A stretch of DNA of 64,000 bases. It comes from Baylisascaris procyonis (lineage: Eukaryota; Nematoda; Chromadorea; Rhabditida; Ascarididae). Shown here piece after piece: positions 12,336 through 25,387 of the stretch (the stretch's first letter is position 1; every line of letters begins with the position of its first letter). The stretch covers positions 61,403-125,402 of the forward strand of contig JAZARR010000027.1 of NCBI GenBank assembly GCA_037389465.1, read 5' to 3'. Made by a program: the position numbers and the translations under genes. Below the pieces are notes generated by a model. It had not been told where the DNA came from. It did not search any database and saw nothing but the letters and a program-made list of their open reading frames with translations.

Positions 12336-15300
12336 ATCGTATTTGCAAAATTACCCAATTCAAACGACTTTCATAAATGGTGGCAGCCAATTCCCTGTCG
12401 AGCACTTCCATCAGTGTTGCTTGAAAATTTTCCACAAACTTATCCCTTCACTATTATGTTTTTATATATTTATATCATCTTCACATATAAGACAACTTTC
12501 AAGGCCATTACAGTGATATACTGAAATGGCAGATGAGTTGAGATAGTTCAAAACACCGGTGAAAATCAAATGTAACCATAACAATTATTCGAATCTCAGA
12601 GATCACATCTCAGAAACGCATTGTTTTAGCTAATCAACTACACACAAACAAGGAGGTAACGAGAACAAAAACGTCGGTTGGTGTCAATGATGCTTAAATT
12701 GAAAGGCTTCAAGTTCCTGAGAGGATACAAAATCAGAGTTTGGAAACCATCTGAACGACGCATCCCCGATGTCCATCACGAACGGTTACGAGATCCACGA
12801 TAGTGATAATAACCTCTCAGAAATCAAAAAAAAAAAAAAAAAAAAGAAATAGGATCGCATAAATACTCCATACATGACTACACCCTTACTTTGAAGCAAT
12901 CGTTAATGACCACTCGAAATAAACGACAATTAAATTTTCCCCATAACACCTGAAGACGTATTCCTTTTATATCATTCTAATAACAGATATCAACTATGTG
13001 AATTTCTGTGAAAATTTTCGCTCACTTCCTCAGCAATAATTTCTTCAGACGACATCTCTAAAATTTGTTCTTAGAATCAAGAATCAAGAAGGCCATCTAC
13101 CTTGCATGACTATCAAATTCCAGAAGTCGAAGAACAAGCGAAATTGTTGAGTAATACGTTTTCGAAGAAATTTTTTGAATGAATGGAATTTAGGAAACTA
13201 GCTATAGATTTAAAATAGTATTTGCTATGACTGTAAGGGTGCAGCCACATGGAATGAGTTCTCGAACGACCTACTAAGTGCTATTAGAATCGGAGTTCAC
13301 AGCTAGTGCATCCATATCGACATCACCTAGCCAATAGAATGAGTCCTTTTTGTGCAGCTCATGATTCGAATTCGCATGCGAACGTTGCATTCTATTCGTG
13401 TATGCATCGTTCCGGTGTTCAGCGTCCATCCCAATCACCATATTTCTATTATAAAACAAATCTTCAGGTCTCTGAATAATCACTTCAAAACGTTCCATCT
13501 CTGTTGGTCCAGTCTGTATCGTAGACGATTCTTCACCTGTCACAATCGAAATGGTTATATAAGATTACTTATAGCTCAATGGCTCTGAGATAGCACTTTT
13601 CTATATTTTCATAATTACGTTTAATTCTAATTCACCTACCTTAGAGTGTCAAATAATTGGTAAAGCATGAGCGCCAATCAACTCAGTTTCAACCATATCA
13701 GCGAAACAGTTCACTGAACTCTCCAACTCCATTTTGACTCCTCGCTGATTGCAGATTTTATCGGTCTTCATCAATAAGTTTGAATGATAAACGGAAAACG
13801 AGAGATACGATGTTCAGATTTTACGGCCCTGACAGAGATTCCTCTCCCATTAAACTGGTCAATTCAAGTAAACTAGAACCATATCTATGAGAGTAAATAA
13901 AAAATTGATACATACCATTCTCACTATAAATTTTGCGCTTTTTCTATCATTTCGCGACTCGACATTACGTTCGAAATCTAACCCATTCATACCTCGAGTG
14001 ACCGGAAAAAAAGCAAAATTTCCGGAAGAGCAAAATTCTACCTATACGATTCCTAAACATAAGTTTTTTGAAAAAAGTAGTGGCCATGCCTGAAACGAAT
14101 ATTTAGTGATGTGCAGAAAAATACCTATTTCCCTCGTGTCGTTCATTTCGTCGCGATAGACTTGATATTCGTAACTGCCATCTAAGCTAAAGCTGCAGTC
14201 TGCACTCGGCGGAATACTCTCGTTTCTGAACGTCGTAATGAGCGGCTGAATGAACAACGATCCATTAAGCTTAGCTAATGGATGTAGTATCGGTAGCATT
14301 ATAGCCTCCGAAAGGAACTTTTGGATGGTGGTAAGTAATCCATACGAGACGCCCAAGCTCACCGAAAATCTTCATAAACACCAAACCTTCCTAGCCCGAA
14401 TACCGCCGCCAGTAGCTTGTCAGCCTGCCAATATACTTGGCCCATTGGAACAATTGCATTCAGGAAGTGTTGGCTCGATAAAATTGTGAAGAAAATATCG
14501 CACATTTCGAGAAAAATTTAAATGAAATCATTTTAAATGATGAAACAACCACTTTCTATTATATCAATGGGAAAATTCTCCTAAATTCTGAGAAAATCTT
14601 TTTCCTACTTCAATCCTTTCCTTGCATCTTCCCATATCTTTCTTCCCCCAAAAAAAAAGAGGTTCCATGTAAGGAATTGTATCATCAAACGCTCTAAATA
14701 ATCTTGTTCCTTCATATCATAAAATTCAAAACTAAACAATTGCTTTTTCCTCTTCAATCATGGAGGGCATCTCAAGACTCCATCCTTTTGAATACTCCTG
14801 CGATCAGATATACCATCTACTTCATCGAGACTTCCGTTGAATTTGCCTACATCTCGTTTTTGTTTTTCTCATAGGCGTGCTTCCCTTGAAATCTCTCATG
14901 TATACCCGTTCGAATAGCAAACACTTCAGAATATCCTCTTAATATCATACCAAACTGGACTACTAGGCGAGTGAAGCGGAAATTTAGCACCTTGACTTGA
15001 AAGTAAGCAAATAACCGAAACTTACTCCATCTAGATTATTTTCAGCACTCAACACGTTGCTCAAAGTAGCCGAATCAAGTAATCCCATCGTGGGATTGCA
15101 AATTGGTTCGAATGCTCTCGATTTTTGCAGAGAATGGCGGTGATCGAAGTCGAGACTTTTTATGGATTCGCCACTAAGCGATGATAACGAATTTGGCTGC
15201 ATCTGTTCCAAGACTGTCATTTGTGGAATGCATACGGTTGATTGAGCACCGATAGTGGATAACCCAGTTTGTGCATTCACACGAATGAGCGGCTCAAATA

Positions 15301-16599
15301 TTGTACGATTCCCTCTCAGCAGAGCTTCTTCCCATGTACTTGTTGTACCTCTAGAAATTCGGTCGAATATCAACTGCTTGATAAGCCTTCTCTGATGACA
15401 ATGGTGGAAGAAAAAGGTGGTGTAAGAAAGCAAGATTTGAGAAAAATCCCTTTGTTTTCGTGATGTGACAATTCATGATAAGCTTAGGAGTGGTGATCGT
15501 TTTCAATTCTATATGCAATTATTGTGATTGCCAACAATGAAAAGAAATGATACGAAATATGTGCTATCTGATATAGCTGCATATATGGATCATGATATCA
15601 TATTTGCTCCATCTGAATACATTGCGCTGTTTTAAACATATGGTGAGGCATGCTAGACAATCGACTGTGATATGAAATTTTATAATCCCCTCACTCGACC
15701 AAACCGGTATCAACAAATAATTAAATATAGGAATGATGCATTGATACTTTAGGTGAACAACCATCTGTGTAGTATAGGCAAGACTTGTATAGTATATAGT
15801 ATATATCAACCACCTGTATGGTATATATGCATATTTAGTATAGTATATAGCAACTACCTGTATAATATGTATGTATATCTTTGGCAAAACGACAAAGGAC
15901 GCATAGACAAATACATACTCATACACACACCCAGACATGATGCAGCCACGACAGCTTTTCCATGAGGCAAATTTCTAGAAATATTTGAAACTAAAACATT
16001 AGATATCCACGTAAAAGAACGTCTACCTCCTTAGACGAATGACATGCAAAAGGGATGATTGGCGTTGTCCTTCGGAAACGTCAATATCGCTCGCATCATA
16101 CAACGATGTCATCGAATCCACTGCTCCATTAGTGGTTGCATCTAAATAGCAATACTCTTGCTTCGCAGGATTCTTCAGCTGCAATTAGTTGTCTTCTTAT
16201 CGACGATAATGGCATCTCGTTTACAACAAATGAATTTTACTGTTTAGCTTACCTCATAACTTTCAAAATTCAAAGCCCACGACTTTTCTACCTCACGGAA
16301 GGGTTGTTACCCACCAAATCACTAAAAACTAATCAGAGGACTTATTGCACTCCGGAATGAGGATAGGGGATGTGGTTTCTTTGAATTATGAACGTTGCAC
16401 TAACAATTTAGTAGTTCGGGTACGTTATGCGTGAGTATAAGGAAGGAAGGTAACTCCGCAGCTTTAGCTATTAGCAAAATTAAACTCTCTCTCAATATTC
16501 GAATAAACCTAAGCATAAGCTTATGTCCTGATAACAGTCATATGAATAAATATATCATAAAGGTATTCAAGCATAGGCTGAGTCACCTCAGGATGTTAA

Positions 16600-16614
16600 A
16601 AATAAATAAATGAA

Positions 16615-16657
<43 letters not shown>

Positions 16658-16762
16658 GCAAGCAAATAAATAAATAAATAAACAAATAAATAAATAGATA
16701 AACAAGCAAATAAATAAATGAATAAATAAATAAGCAAATAAATAAATGAATAAATAAATAAA
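16600..16762. repeat. TAAA-type simple array
   Basis: About 160 bases of imperfect AAAT/TAAA tetranucleotides with interspersed CAAG and TGAA variants, inside intron 4 of copy A, right next to the exon 4 donor side. Similar arrays occur at 17903-17941, 35468-35557, 38060-38100 and 52537-52723. Confidence 0.9.
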
Positions 16763-17902
16763 ACCTACGTTCAAATAAACGGCTTTTCTAAAAAAGTCAT
16801 CGATGCAATATCATTGAATGGAATCGAATAGCCAATTTTATAGCGATTATTTCCACTGTTATGATAGAAGTCATACGTCATCATGCTTGTCGCAAAGAAA
16901 ACACGCACAAACAAACTTGATGATATATGATTTGCGTTCACCTAAATATCTAAATATCAGTAGCTATCAAGACTACACATCGACCTATTTTCGCTGTTCT
17001 TGTATAGCTAAGAACCGGATAAAGTTGGATATTTCAACATTGTGGTATCAACTCATTTCGCTGAAACTCAGCTTCACCTTAGATTATCCCCCCCTTTCCT
17101 TTGACTATACGCCGAATCTCATGAAAACCATATTAGACCCCCCAACAAATCTATAATTCTCTGCAGTCGTCACGCCAAAACAACAAACAGTCATCAATGT
17201 ACAATATCTAAATTTATGCAAAAATTTTAGATTATTCCGAGCGTTTAAAGCAATGCATGTGACAACTACTTCAACCATGCATTTTATATGTGAACCAATT
17301 AGACTATAATGAACTTGGACAAACCTATCGGCTGCCAGCTACCCCCTAAAAATTTAGCACGAACATCACATAGTTAGTTGACACCAATTTTGGTTGCGAC
17401 AGACTTCAGACAAAAAGACGTTTGGAACAAAACTTGAAATCCATTTCGGAAATAAAATGACTCATACTTGGAAAAACTTCCCTCTCATCGGTATAAATAT
17501 TTTTGCAAGCAAAATTTGGAAGAATATTTTCGAACGATCTTGTCAAGAATGTCGAGTGAAAATCAAAAACGAACACAATTCCCTCTCCAGGTTGAATTTT
17601 TTATTTCCTCTGCTTCAGAGACCCATCTACGATCACCCTTCTTTGATCATCGGAAATGCCCACTTAATTATTAACCGTACTGAATGCACCATCCCAGCAA
17701 TCACCAACATGTGATATAGAAGTTTCTGCCGACAGCTGGCGCCGAAATCTCAGATTTTCTTTCACAATCAAATCATCCACTCATTCAAAGCGCTTTTTGG
17801 ATTCGCCAGTAGGGGCCTCAAACAAAATACGGTATCATCGAGAACAAAAATCCCCATGGCGTAAAGGAATTGCAACATTACATAAGAAAAAGAAAATAAA
17901 GC

Positions 17903-17904
17903 AA

Positions 17905-17939
<35 letters not shown>

Positions 17940-17941
17940 AA
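17903..17941. repeat. TAAA-type simple array
   Basis: Short AAAT array in copy A just 3' (on the gene strand) of exon 3. It is absent from the same place in copy B, so it arose after the duplication. Confidence 0.85.
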
Positions 17942-20939
17942 GTAAAGAAAACTTGAAAGTATGCACATACAACGAATGATCCTATGGTGATTGATGCAAC
18001 GTCGAACTCTATCGTACCCTTCTCATTAGCTTTCACTTCCAATGCTCCTATAAACATACGAATATCTATTTTCCCATACATCTGGCACATCGATAACAAA
18101 ACGTAGCAATCTAATAAGCGATTAAATAAAATGCAGAAAGATAGCAAATAAGCAATACAGGCTGGATTAAGCCCATCTTGAAGTCCATAGCGCACAGATC
18201 ATCTCATGGTTTTCGAGTTTCAACTCCCATCTTGCAGAAATATCGGTTTGATTCACCTCTAATTTGGGTCGGTTAAATTACATTGGTAGTGGGTAGTTGC
18301 AATTGTGCATAGGATCGAAATAACTCAGCGAACATTACATTCCCGTAATACAGTTCAGCGCCATTGCCCTTCCGCACATCAAGGCATGTCGTTTGATCAC
18401 CATTTGAGTATGGAGGAAAGCAATAAAAGCAGTTGACGTCAGTAATATAAAAACACTCACTTAATTTTCTACAGTATGGCAGAATAATCGAAGGGATCAC
18501 CGTTTTCTACAGTATCACAAAATTCTCATGTAGATCCCGAAACCACTTTTCGGTGATTGGTGGACCTTTTGGACCTCTTTTCGCTAAGGATATGCAATTG
18601 CCTAGCCCATCGACGAAACGTATAATGCGTCAAAAATGCTCTTTTCATTGATAAGTATAGGAAAGCTTCGGAATAGAAGCAAATGCATAAATATAAGGCG
18701 CAAAAATAAAACAGGAAGAAAAGCTATCGCTAAAGGGCGTCGTAATATATGGGAAGATTTGAGACATATGCAGCAACAAATGCAACAATGAAACAGTAAG
18801 CAGGGTAATGAATCTATGTGAATTCAACAGTGATACTTAAAAATTTCAAAATAAATATACTTAAAATAAAAATTTAAAAAATTAGAGAAATAAAATTTTT
18901 GCAACGTTTTTGCGAGTTTATTTCCCAAACCATATAGATATCAATAATGGCGGCAAATATGTTGCGTTTTGAAAAAACACATCTGCTATAGTATACAAAG
19001 ATATTCTAGTAAAATGGCTGCAAAAAAAGCAATCCTGAGAGCATTTTCCATCATTATCTGTTAGTGACATTCATGATAAGATTTTTACAACATTATCGTC
19101 TTATTGCTAGGAAGTTAGTATATACTCATGGGAAAACGACGACCGACTTCATCAACGAAAGAGAGAACGGCGATTGGGCGACGATACCAAAGTTTTTCAT
19201 GAGACGAAAGGAATGCGCTATAGGCAATGACTTACCATCCGGGTGCTTCTTGCGAGGACGCGAACGTGATCTTGAAATGGTGGAACCTTTAACTCTTTTG
19301 GTTGCTTTCTTTTTTGATAAAGAATTGATAAGAGCCTCAATGTTTGCATCCCCATCATTGCATCCTGAAGCCCTTCTTTTTTCTAGCTGCAATTGAAGCT
19401 GAATCTCAAACTGACGTTCAAAAAATGTGAAACTGCCAGCTGTTTTCACTTTCCATATTCGAAATTTCTGTCGATCCGTCTTATAGCTTAAGTCCGCAGA
19501 TAGCATAAACTTAACAGGTAAATCATAAAACGACCAATATCCGCATTTTCGCTTCATTTAAATAAGAAAAAACATTAGGCATTACGAGGCCAAACCTCAT
19601 GGCATAGATTCAGCACCACCTTTAGCTGTCTAGTGGTGATACACGTGAACAGTGCCGTTCTTAACGATGGTCCCTGTTTCGATGCTGATTTCTTGCGCTC
19701 TTTCTTATTATTTCCACTCGTATTCTCGGGCGGAATTTCGCGCGACTCTTCCATACTTGTCCCTATCCGCTAGCCACACAACACTCCTAAAAGTGCAATT
19801 CGAGAGCCGCCGCTTATTGCAATCATAGATAATATCTAAGTCGGATGCGAGTACATGCCTTTTTTTCGGCTCAATCGACAAAGACGGAACAACTGAAAAA
19901 ATATTCGTCCTGTGTCAAGAACATGGCTATTGCAATAAAGCTAACTTTGCAAGATGGGAATAAGAGTCGTCGACACTTACATAACGATCAATCATCGTTG
20001 CGATGAGACGGGGAGATGGCTATGGTCCATCTGCCTGACAGCAAGCCGATCACAACTTCGATAATCACAAATTGAGACAAGCATGTAAGGTAAATGAACT
20101 CGGTCAATTGCTTATCTATTCAACGTAGAGTGGAGGATACTATGCGTCGTTTTCTTTATTTGCAGTAGAATGCAGTAAAACATATACATAGGAGCATTGG
20201 AGCGCAGTGCAAATAATTGAGGCGGAAACCTCTCAAACGTTAGAATATCACGGCCGACTGCTTATCGAGTCAAAAACTGAGATCTAATTCTAAGTTTTAG
20301 AATATTTTTATAAAGTGTAAGTGGATCAGCGATAGGATGAATCGTAAAAGTACTAAGATTCCGAGGCCACCTTGCCGGATTCGACACACGACAAATCGCT
20401 AGCGCAGCTTTCGTTACCTGCGGTACAAAGCTACCGCAAACTATTTACCTTCATAGCATCCAACTCCATGAAAGACAAACCTTCCAAATTCCTAAAAGAA
20501 AGTATGACACAGATGAATTGCGGCGGAGTCGATATATGAAAAATCAGCCGCAAAACGAAGTAATGAAAGAATGCATACACTAACGGATGGACAAAGAGAC
20601 ACATAAATTCGCGAATTCACTAAGGCACCAATCATATCAGCATATGCAATTCCACAATTGATTGCAAACTCGCGTTAAACCGTAGTTGCAATCACCAGAA
20701 TTTCTAAAAAAAAAAAAAATTTAAAAGTTTGATAAGAGAATCGTAAAGCAGTAAATAGTAAAACGAAACGACCGTCTACCTGAAGAGGCTAAACGCAACA
20801 GTGATTGTAATTATGCGCTAGAATTGAGCAACAGCAATTCGGATTTGTTTAGTGAATCATACGTGAAAATGAGCCGATTATGACGCATATAAATATTGCT
20901 TCGCGTCATAAGCCATTAATAGGTTTTGCTTTTTCAAGT

Positions 20940-22060
20940 TTCGCTCCTTCAAACTGGTCCGATGTTGTAGAATGTTGGAGGACGTTGTGGCTGGGTATTA
21001 GGCAGCTGGAGGAACTACAGTAAACCAAACTGGAATGAAGTCCGCCGCGAAAGATTAGGCTCTACGAGCACAAGCTTTAAACCAACTGAAAGAAGACGAT
21101 CGGGTGCTGCAATCCTGCTTTGCGGACTGGCACCGCTACTGATAGCAGGCACGCATCTGGTCCCAATGCTTCGATGAGGACAACACCAGCAGTAGTGCCG
21201 TGTCTCGCTCTGTCCAACCAGTTGTCTTGAAGCGAAAGTGTCCGGCGCCATATGCTAGAACTGCTCCAAACTCTGGCATCAAGGATTTGGAGAAGGCATC
21301 AGCAAATACCCGAGGTACCATCGTTCGCTACCTCTATGACATGTATTATAGTAAAGTGATTTCTCAATAACACCTCACGCTCTGAGCGATTACCACCGGG
21401 CCGCCCGTGATGGCATCTGCGAAGGTTCACTGCAGCGACCTCAGCGTCACGGCTTTCTCAAGGAAACAATTATTTTAGATGAGTTTCTGGTGGGAGAAGA
21501 GAAGAAAACGCTCTACGCCAATTGGCTCCTGAACAACGAAAGTCCGCCAGCTTAACACAGTTCGATCTCTCCAATCAGAAACTGATGCAATCGGTCCTCA
21601 GGTACTTGCGCGACAAGGTGTTCTGGGATTAATCCAACAACACTCAGACTTTCGAGGTCAATATCCACGCAAAGGAAATTTGCAAGCGTCTAAAGAGAAG
21701 CGCTCAAAATGTCTCGAAATCTCTATTCTCCAACTCAACACTAGGCCCACACCCCAGAGTGTACCTCGAGCTTCATGCAAAAACCGGACTGCAAGACTGT
21801 ATTCTACTCATCGTGCACTTTGGACATTGCGCTATCGAATTATCACTTGTTGGGGACTTGAAAGAGTTCATGCTCAGCAGAAGTTCGAGAACTACAATCA
21901 TCACAAGGTATCGCACGCCGATTTCATTGATAGCCAGCATCTGACTTCTGAGAGAAAAGTGGTCCAAGCTAGCAAGCTCTTATCACCTCCTCCAATACGC
22001 GAAAAATATGTGTTGAAAACAACAACAAAAATGTCACCGTCCACTATGCACTTAAAATGA
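20940..22060 (+). pseudogene. Decayed coding-like sequence of unknown origin
   Basis: A run of protein-like, less AT-rich sequence scattered over all + frames without introns: VVECWRTLWLGIRQLEELQ near 20956-21028, then stretches such as PVVLKRKCPAPYARTAPNSG (about 21214-21275), IILDEFLVGEEKKTLYANW (about 21466-21523) and, after one stop, an open frame of about 110 codons from 21630 containing HPRVYLELHAKTGLQDCI. Breaks are a mix of stops and frame changes. I do not recognise the family. The absence of introns in a region of intron-rich genes suggests a retrocopy. It lies between tandem units A and B. Confidence 0.4.
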
Positions 22061-24559
22061 AGGATGCTGGGATTGGCATTACAAAATATGCAGTTGGCTA
22101 TGGGTGTCCCTTCACAAAAAACGCTTCTCAACTCTCCGCCCTGAATAATTTAATAGTAAACTCGGTAGACCACACAGTTGGGAAACGCGCCTAAATGACT
22201 TGACGTCTAAGAAAATATGTGGGGTAAAGGTCATCTGAACCAGCCCGGGATAATTTAAAAATCTGAGGGAATATGGGATGATCAAGGTAAAACTACCTTA
22301 ACATGCCATCAGTCAAAGTTTTTTCTCCACCGTGGACAGCTTTCATGGCCGAATTCCGAGAAGCACTTATACTCACCGAAATTCAGTTTTTTGCCGGTTG
22401 TGGCTTTAACTTTACGCACTCAAGCTGGGAATATTTTCGACCACATCATTCGTCCTATCCGAATCCTCCATTCCTATTTCGTCAACCCTTCGTGTCTTCT
22501 CCAAGAGGACGGATACCGTCTTCTCCTCGCACTCGTTAACTTCAATTTATAACATTGTCCATGGGACTATCACATTCACAAAGCACCAAAAATACCGTGA
22601 ATGGTATCGTGTTTGCAATGGCTACAGTAATCGAGGTAATTTTCGTCCAGTCGATACGATAAATGATTAGATGAAAATATAATCCACTTCGAAAAACATG
22701 AGCAATCACTGGCTGTATCTATTCCTTCGAGAGACGATTTCGTCGTATCTGGAAGGATGCCGAAAAAGTAAAGTTTTTGTTGCTAAAAACTGAAATTTCC
22801 CTTTAGAATCGAAGTTCCTTTGTATCGACATCATCGCTTCTCCGCATAGAGGTTCTGCTTTAGCCAGCAATTCCGTCGACAGCCAAAACCGTTTGAACGA
22901 GAATTTGTGCCAGCACCGTCATCAGATTCTAATTGAAGGTATTCGGCTAAAGCGGAATCTCATCAACAAAAAAATCGAAAATAGCGGAAGCTGAAGCTTG
23001 ATCGATAAAAATGAAGCAAAATTTCGTTCGGCAAGAGAAGCGACCGATGAATGAAGACATCAACGAAAATCGGCCTATTTTTTGCGATCTATTTTAGAAA
23101 ACAATGAAATTTTTGTTTTTATGGAGCCTAGCGAATTTAAATTTTCATGGTGTATTATTGCACTGTCGTGTCTATGTTTAGCATCGAATGCATTGTCTCT
23201 TTCCCCAGTCTATCAGTTTCACCTCAAAAACGACTTCACCGGATTTCATGCGATTCGACATGAATGATCAACACCAAAGGTTGATCCATTACACAAAATT
23301 TGGAGCAGCCGGCAATTCCAAAATAAAGAAATTACAGGATTTGAATATGACTGCAAACATACAGACATCTTACATCCCGTTCGTTCACATACATATCAAA
23401 AAGCCTTCAAGTGATATAGAATAGGTGATAAACAATGTGTGATCGCAATTCGGCTAACTTTTCATCGTCCATCCTATTTTTTTTTGTTTTATCACTTACT
23501 TCATTTTCTTCGAACATATTCCAAGTTTGTATAAAATAGAATCTTACTGCATCGATTTTATTAAGGTTGTTACATTGTGACCCCTTCCTTTCTGCAAAAC
23601 CCTTTGATAGTATTTAGCGAAGAAGCAAATAGCGCAATGCAATGATGCGATAGTAGAATCAATGTTAACCATAAATGCAATCGAACGTTTACAAAAATAT
23701 ATCACTTTACTTGACTATAAGCTAAAATATTAAATACCAAATAACAAACCAATAACAAAACAACACAATAGGTAGGATCGAACGAATCCCACCATCGTCA
23801 AAACAGACTAGGTCTCAACAAAACAAAACATAAATCGAACTCCTTATACGCCATCAGCTATCTCGAACGCGAGCGAGCAGCACACTGAACAAGTGCCAGA
23901 TGTGACAACCGCTACAATGGCACTGTGAAAGCACTGAGGCGCTGATTGATGGAATGAAAACTTCCCCGCCAATAAGTAGAAAAAAACTTCGATAGTTCTT
24001 CGATATTTTTGCCCTACACTGTCACATTCGAATTGCTTGATAGAATTATACAACACAACTCAGATCAAAACCAATTCATCGCATCAACAAAAGTAAAAAT
24101 GCTCTGAAATGCTCGCTTATAAAAGCGCTCAACAATTTTGCATTAGAACAGTTAAATGATCAACTAATTTTCACCGAAATCACAGCCTTATATGGTAGAA
24201 ATTCCTAGCGCAAACCATGAGATTCGATTACGAGAACAGAACAAAGAAATGATCGGTAACAATAATCAAGCAAACATCGTAATGGTGATAATGAACCCCA
24301 GCTTTATGGTAAAGGGAGCGTTTTTGCCAACCCCCATTTTTGCATTCCCTATATTTCCATTGACTTTTTAAGATCAAACAGAATTCATGAAGTCTACCGA
24401 AACAAACCGCATTTCTCTGGTACACTGTAGACTAACGATGTCGCAACTAGGTCGTTATTTATGTGCAAGTAGAATTTAGAAATACCTTAGGCGCAAGAAA
24501 TACCTTCATTATTTTCAACTTCCCTCACCAAAGGTTTTTAAGGAAGAATATGGCGCTGA
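22061..24559. other. Spacer between units A and B
   Basis: No gene is firmly supported. At 23121-23267 a + ORF of 48 codons starts with a hydrophobic, signal-like stretch (CIIALSCLCLASNALS), and a CTTTCCCCAG acceptor-like sequence follows at about 23199-23208. This could be a small secreted peptide gene or chance. From about 23.6 kb the sequence begins to resemble the left flank of copy C. Confidence 0.35.
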
Positions 24560-25387
24560 TTCTCCAATTCAAACGACTTTCACAAATGGTGGCAGCCAAT
24601 ACCCAACCGAGCACTTCCATCAGTGTTGCTTGAAAATTTCCCTCAAACTTATCCCTTCACTATTATGTTTTTATATATTTATATCATCTTCACATATAAG
24701 ACAACTTTCAAGGCCATTACAGTGATATACTGAAATGGCAGATGAGTTGAAATAGTTCAGGATACCGGTATAAATCAAATGTAACCATAACGACTATTCG
24801 AATCTCAAAGATCACATCTTAGAAACACACTGTCTTTAGCTAATCAACTACACACAAACAAGGAGGTAGCGAGAACAAAAACGTCGGTTGGTGTCAATGA
24901 TGCTCTAAACTGAAGCGCTTCAAGTTCCTGAGAGGATAAAAAATCAGAGTTTGGAAAGCTTCTGAATGACGCATCCCCGACGTCCATCACGAACAACTAC
25001 GAGATCCACGGCCTCTCAGAAACCAAAAAAAAAGATGGAAAAGGAGAGAAAACAGGATTGCATAAATACTCCATACACGACTATAGCCTAAGTATGAAGC
25101 GATCGTCAAAGATCACTCGAAACAAACGATAAGATTCATGAGTTCACAGTATCACCTAGAGACACACATTCTTTGAATTTTTGTCTCTCAAACAACAGTT
25201 ATATTCGCCAATTTTCATGCGCCCCTTTTCAGAGGCAACCTTCTCAATAATCAGTGAAAATAGACTCTAGAATTAAAAAGGTGATTAACAGTGCATGATA
25301 ATCGAATTCCACACATCGAAAAAGCCCAATTTCCCATCAACCAATCCTAAATAAACTTCAACCATATAATCACAATTCTCGAAGGAT

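Larger units (their letters stand above)
13274..19754 (-). pseudogene. Copy A of the triplicated gene, frameshifted in exon 4
   Basis: Eight exon equivalents of the copy-B gene: 19596-19754, 19236-19386, 17971-18047, 16769-16941, 16027-16178, 15026-15391, about 14125-14489, 13274-13536. Exons 1-3 are open with the same phases and near-identical cores (ALFTCITTRQLK; SLSKKKATKRVKGSTISRSR; EFDVASITIGSF). Exon 4 is 173 bases against 174 in B; the missing base near 16785 brings TGA in just before the donor, so a normal product would stop at about 190 residues. The exon 5/6 junction also differs by 8 bases. Exon 7 is greatly changed and carries about 150 extra bases. Exon 8 is intact and ends in the shared DSFYWLGDVDMD motif. 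Probably a recent pseudogene or a truncated protein gene. A base error in the assembly could also explain the frameshift. Confidence 0.65.
12336..20880 (-). repeat. Tandem unit A (middle copy)
   Basis: About 8.5 kb that aligns collinearly with 24560-32700. The 3' flank 12336-12930 is near-identical to 24560-25090, including the run from CCAATTCAAACGACTTTC onward. Exons and part of the 1.1-kb 5' flank (19790-20880 against 31690-32700) also match, while introns have diverged by insertions such as TAAA arrays. Borders are approximate because I aligned by eye. Confidence 0.7.

Noticed and set aside
16583..16774. Hydrophobic ORF of repeated LFIYLFI
   Set aside because: Translation of the TAAA array.
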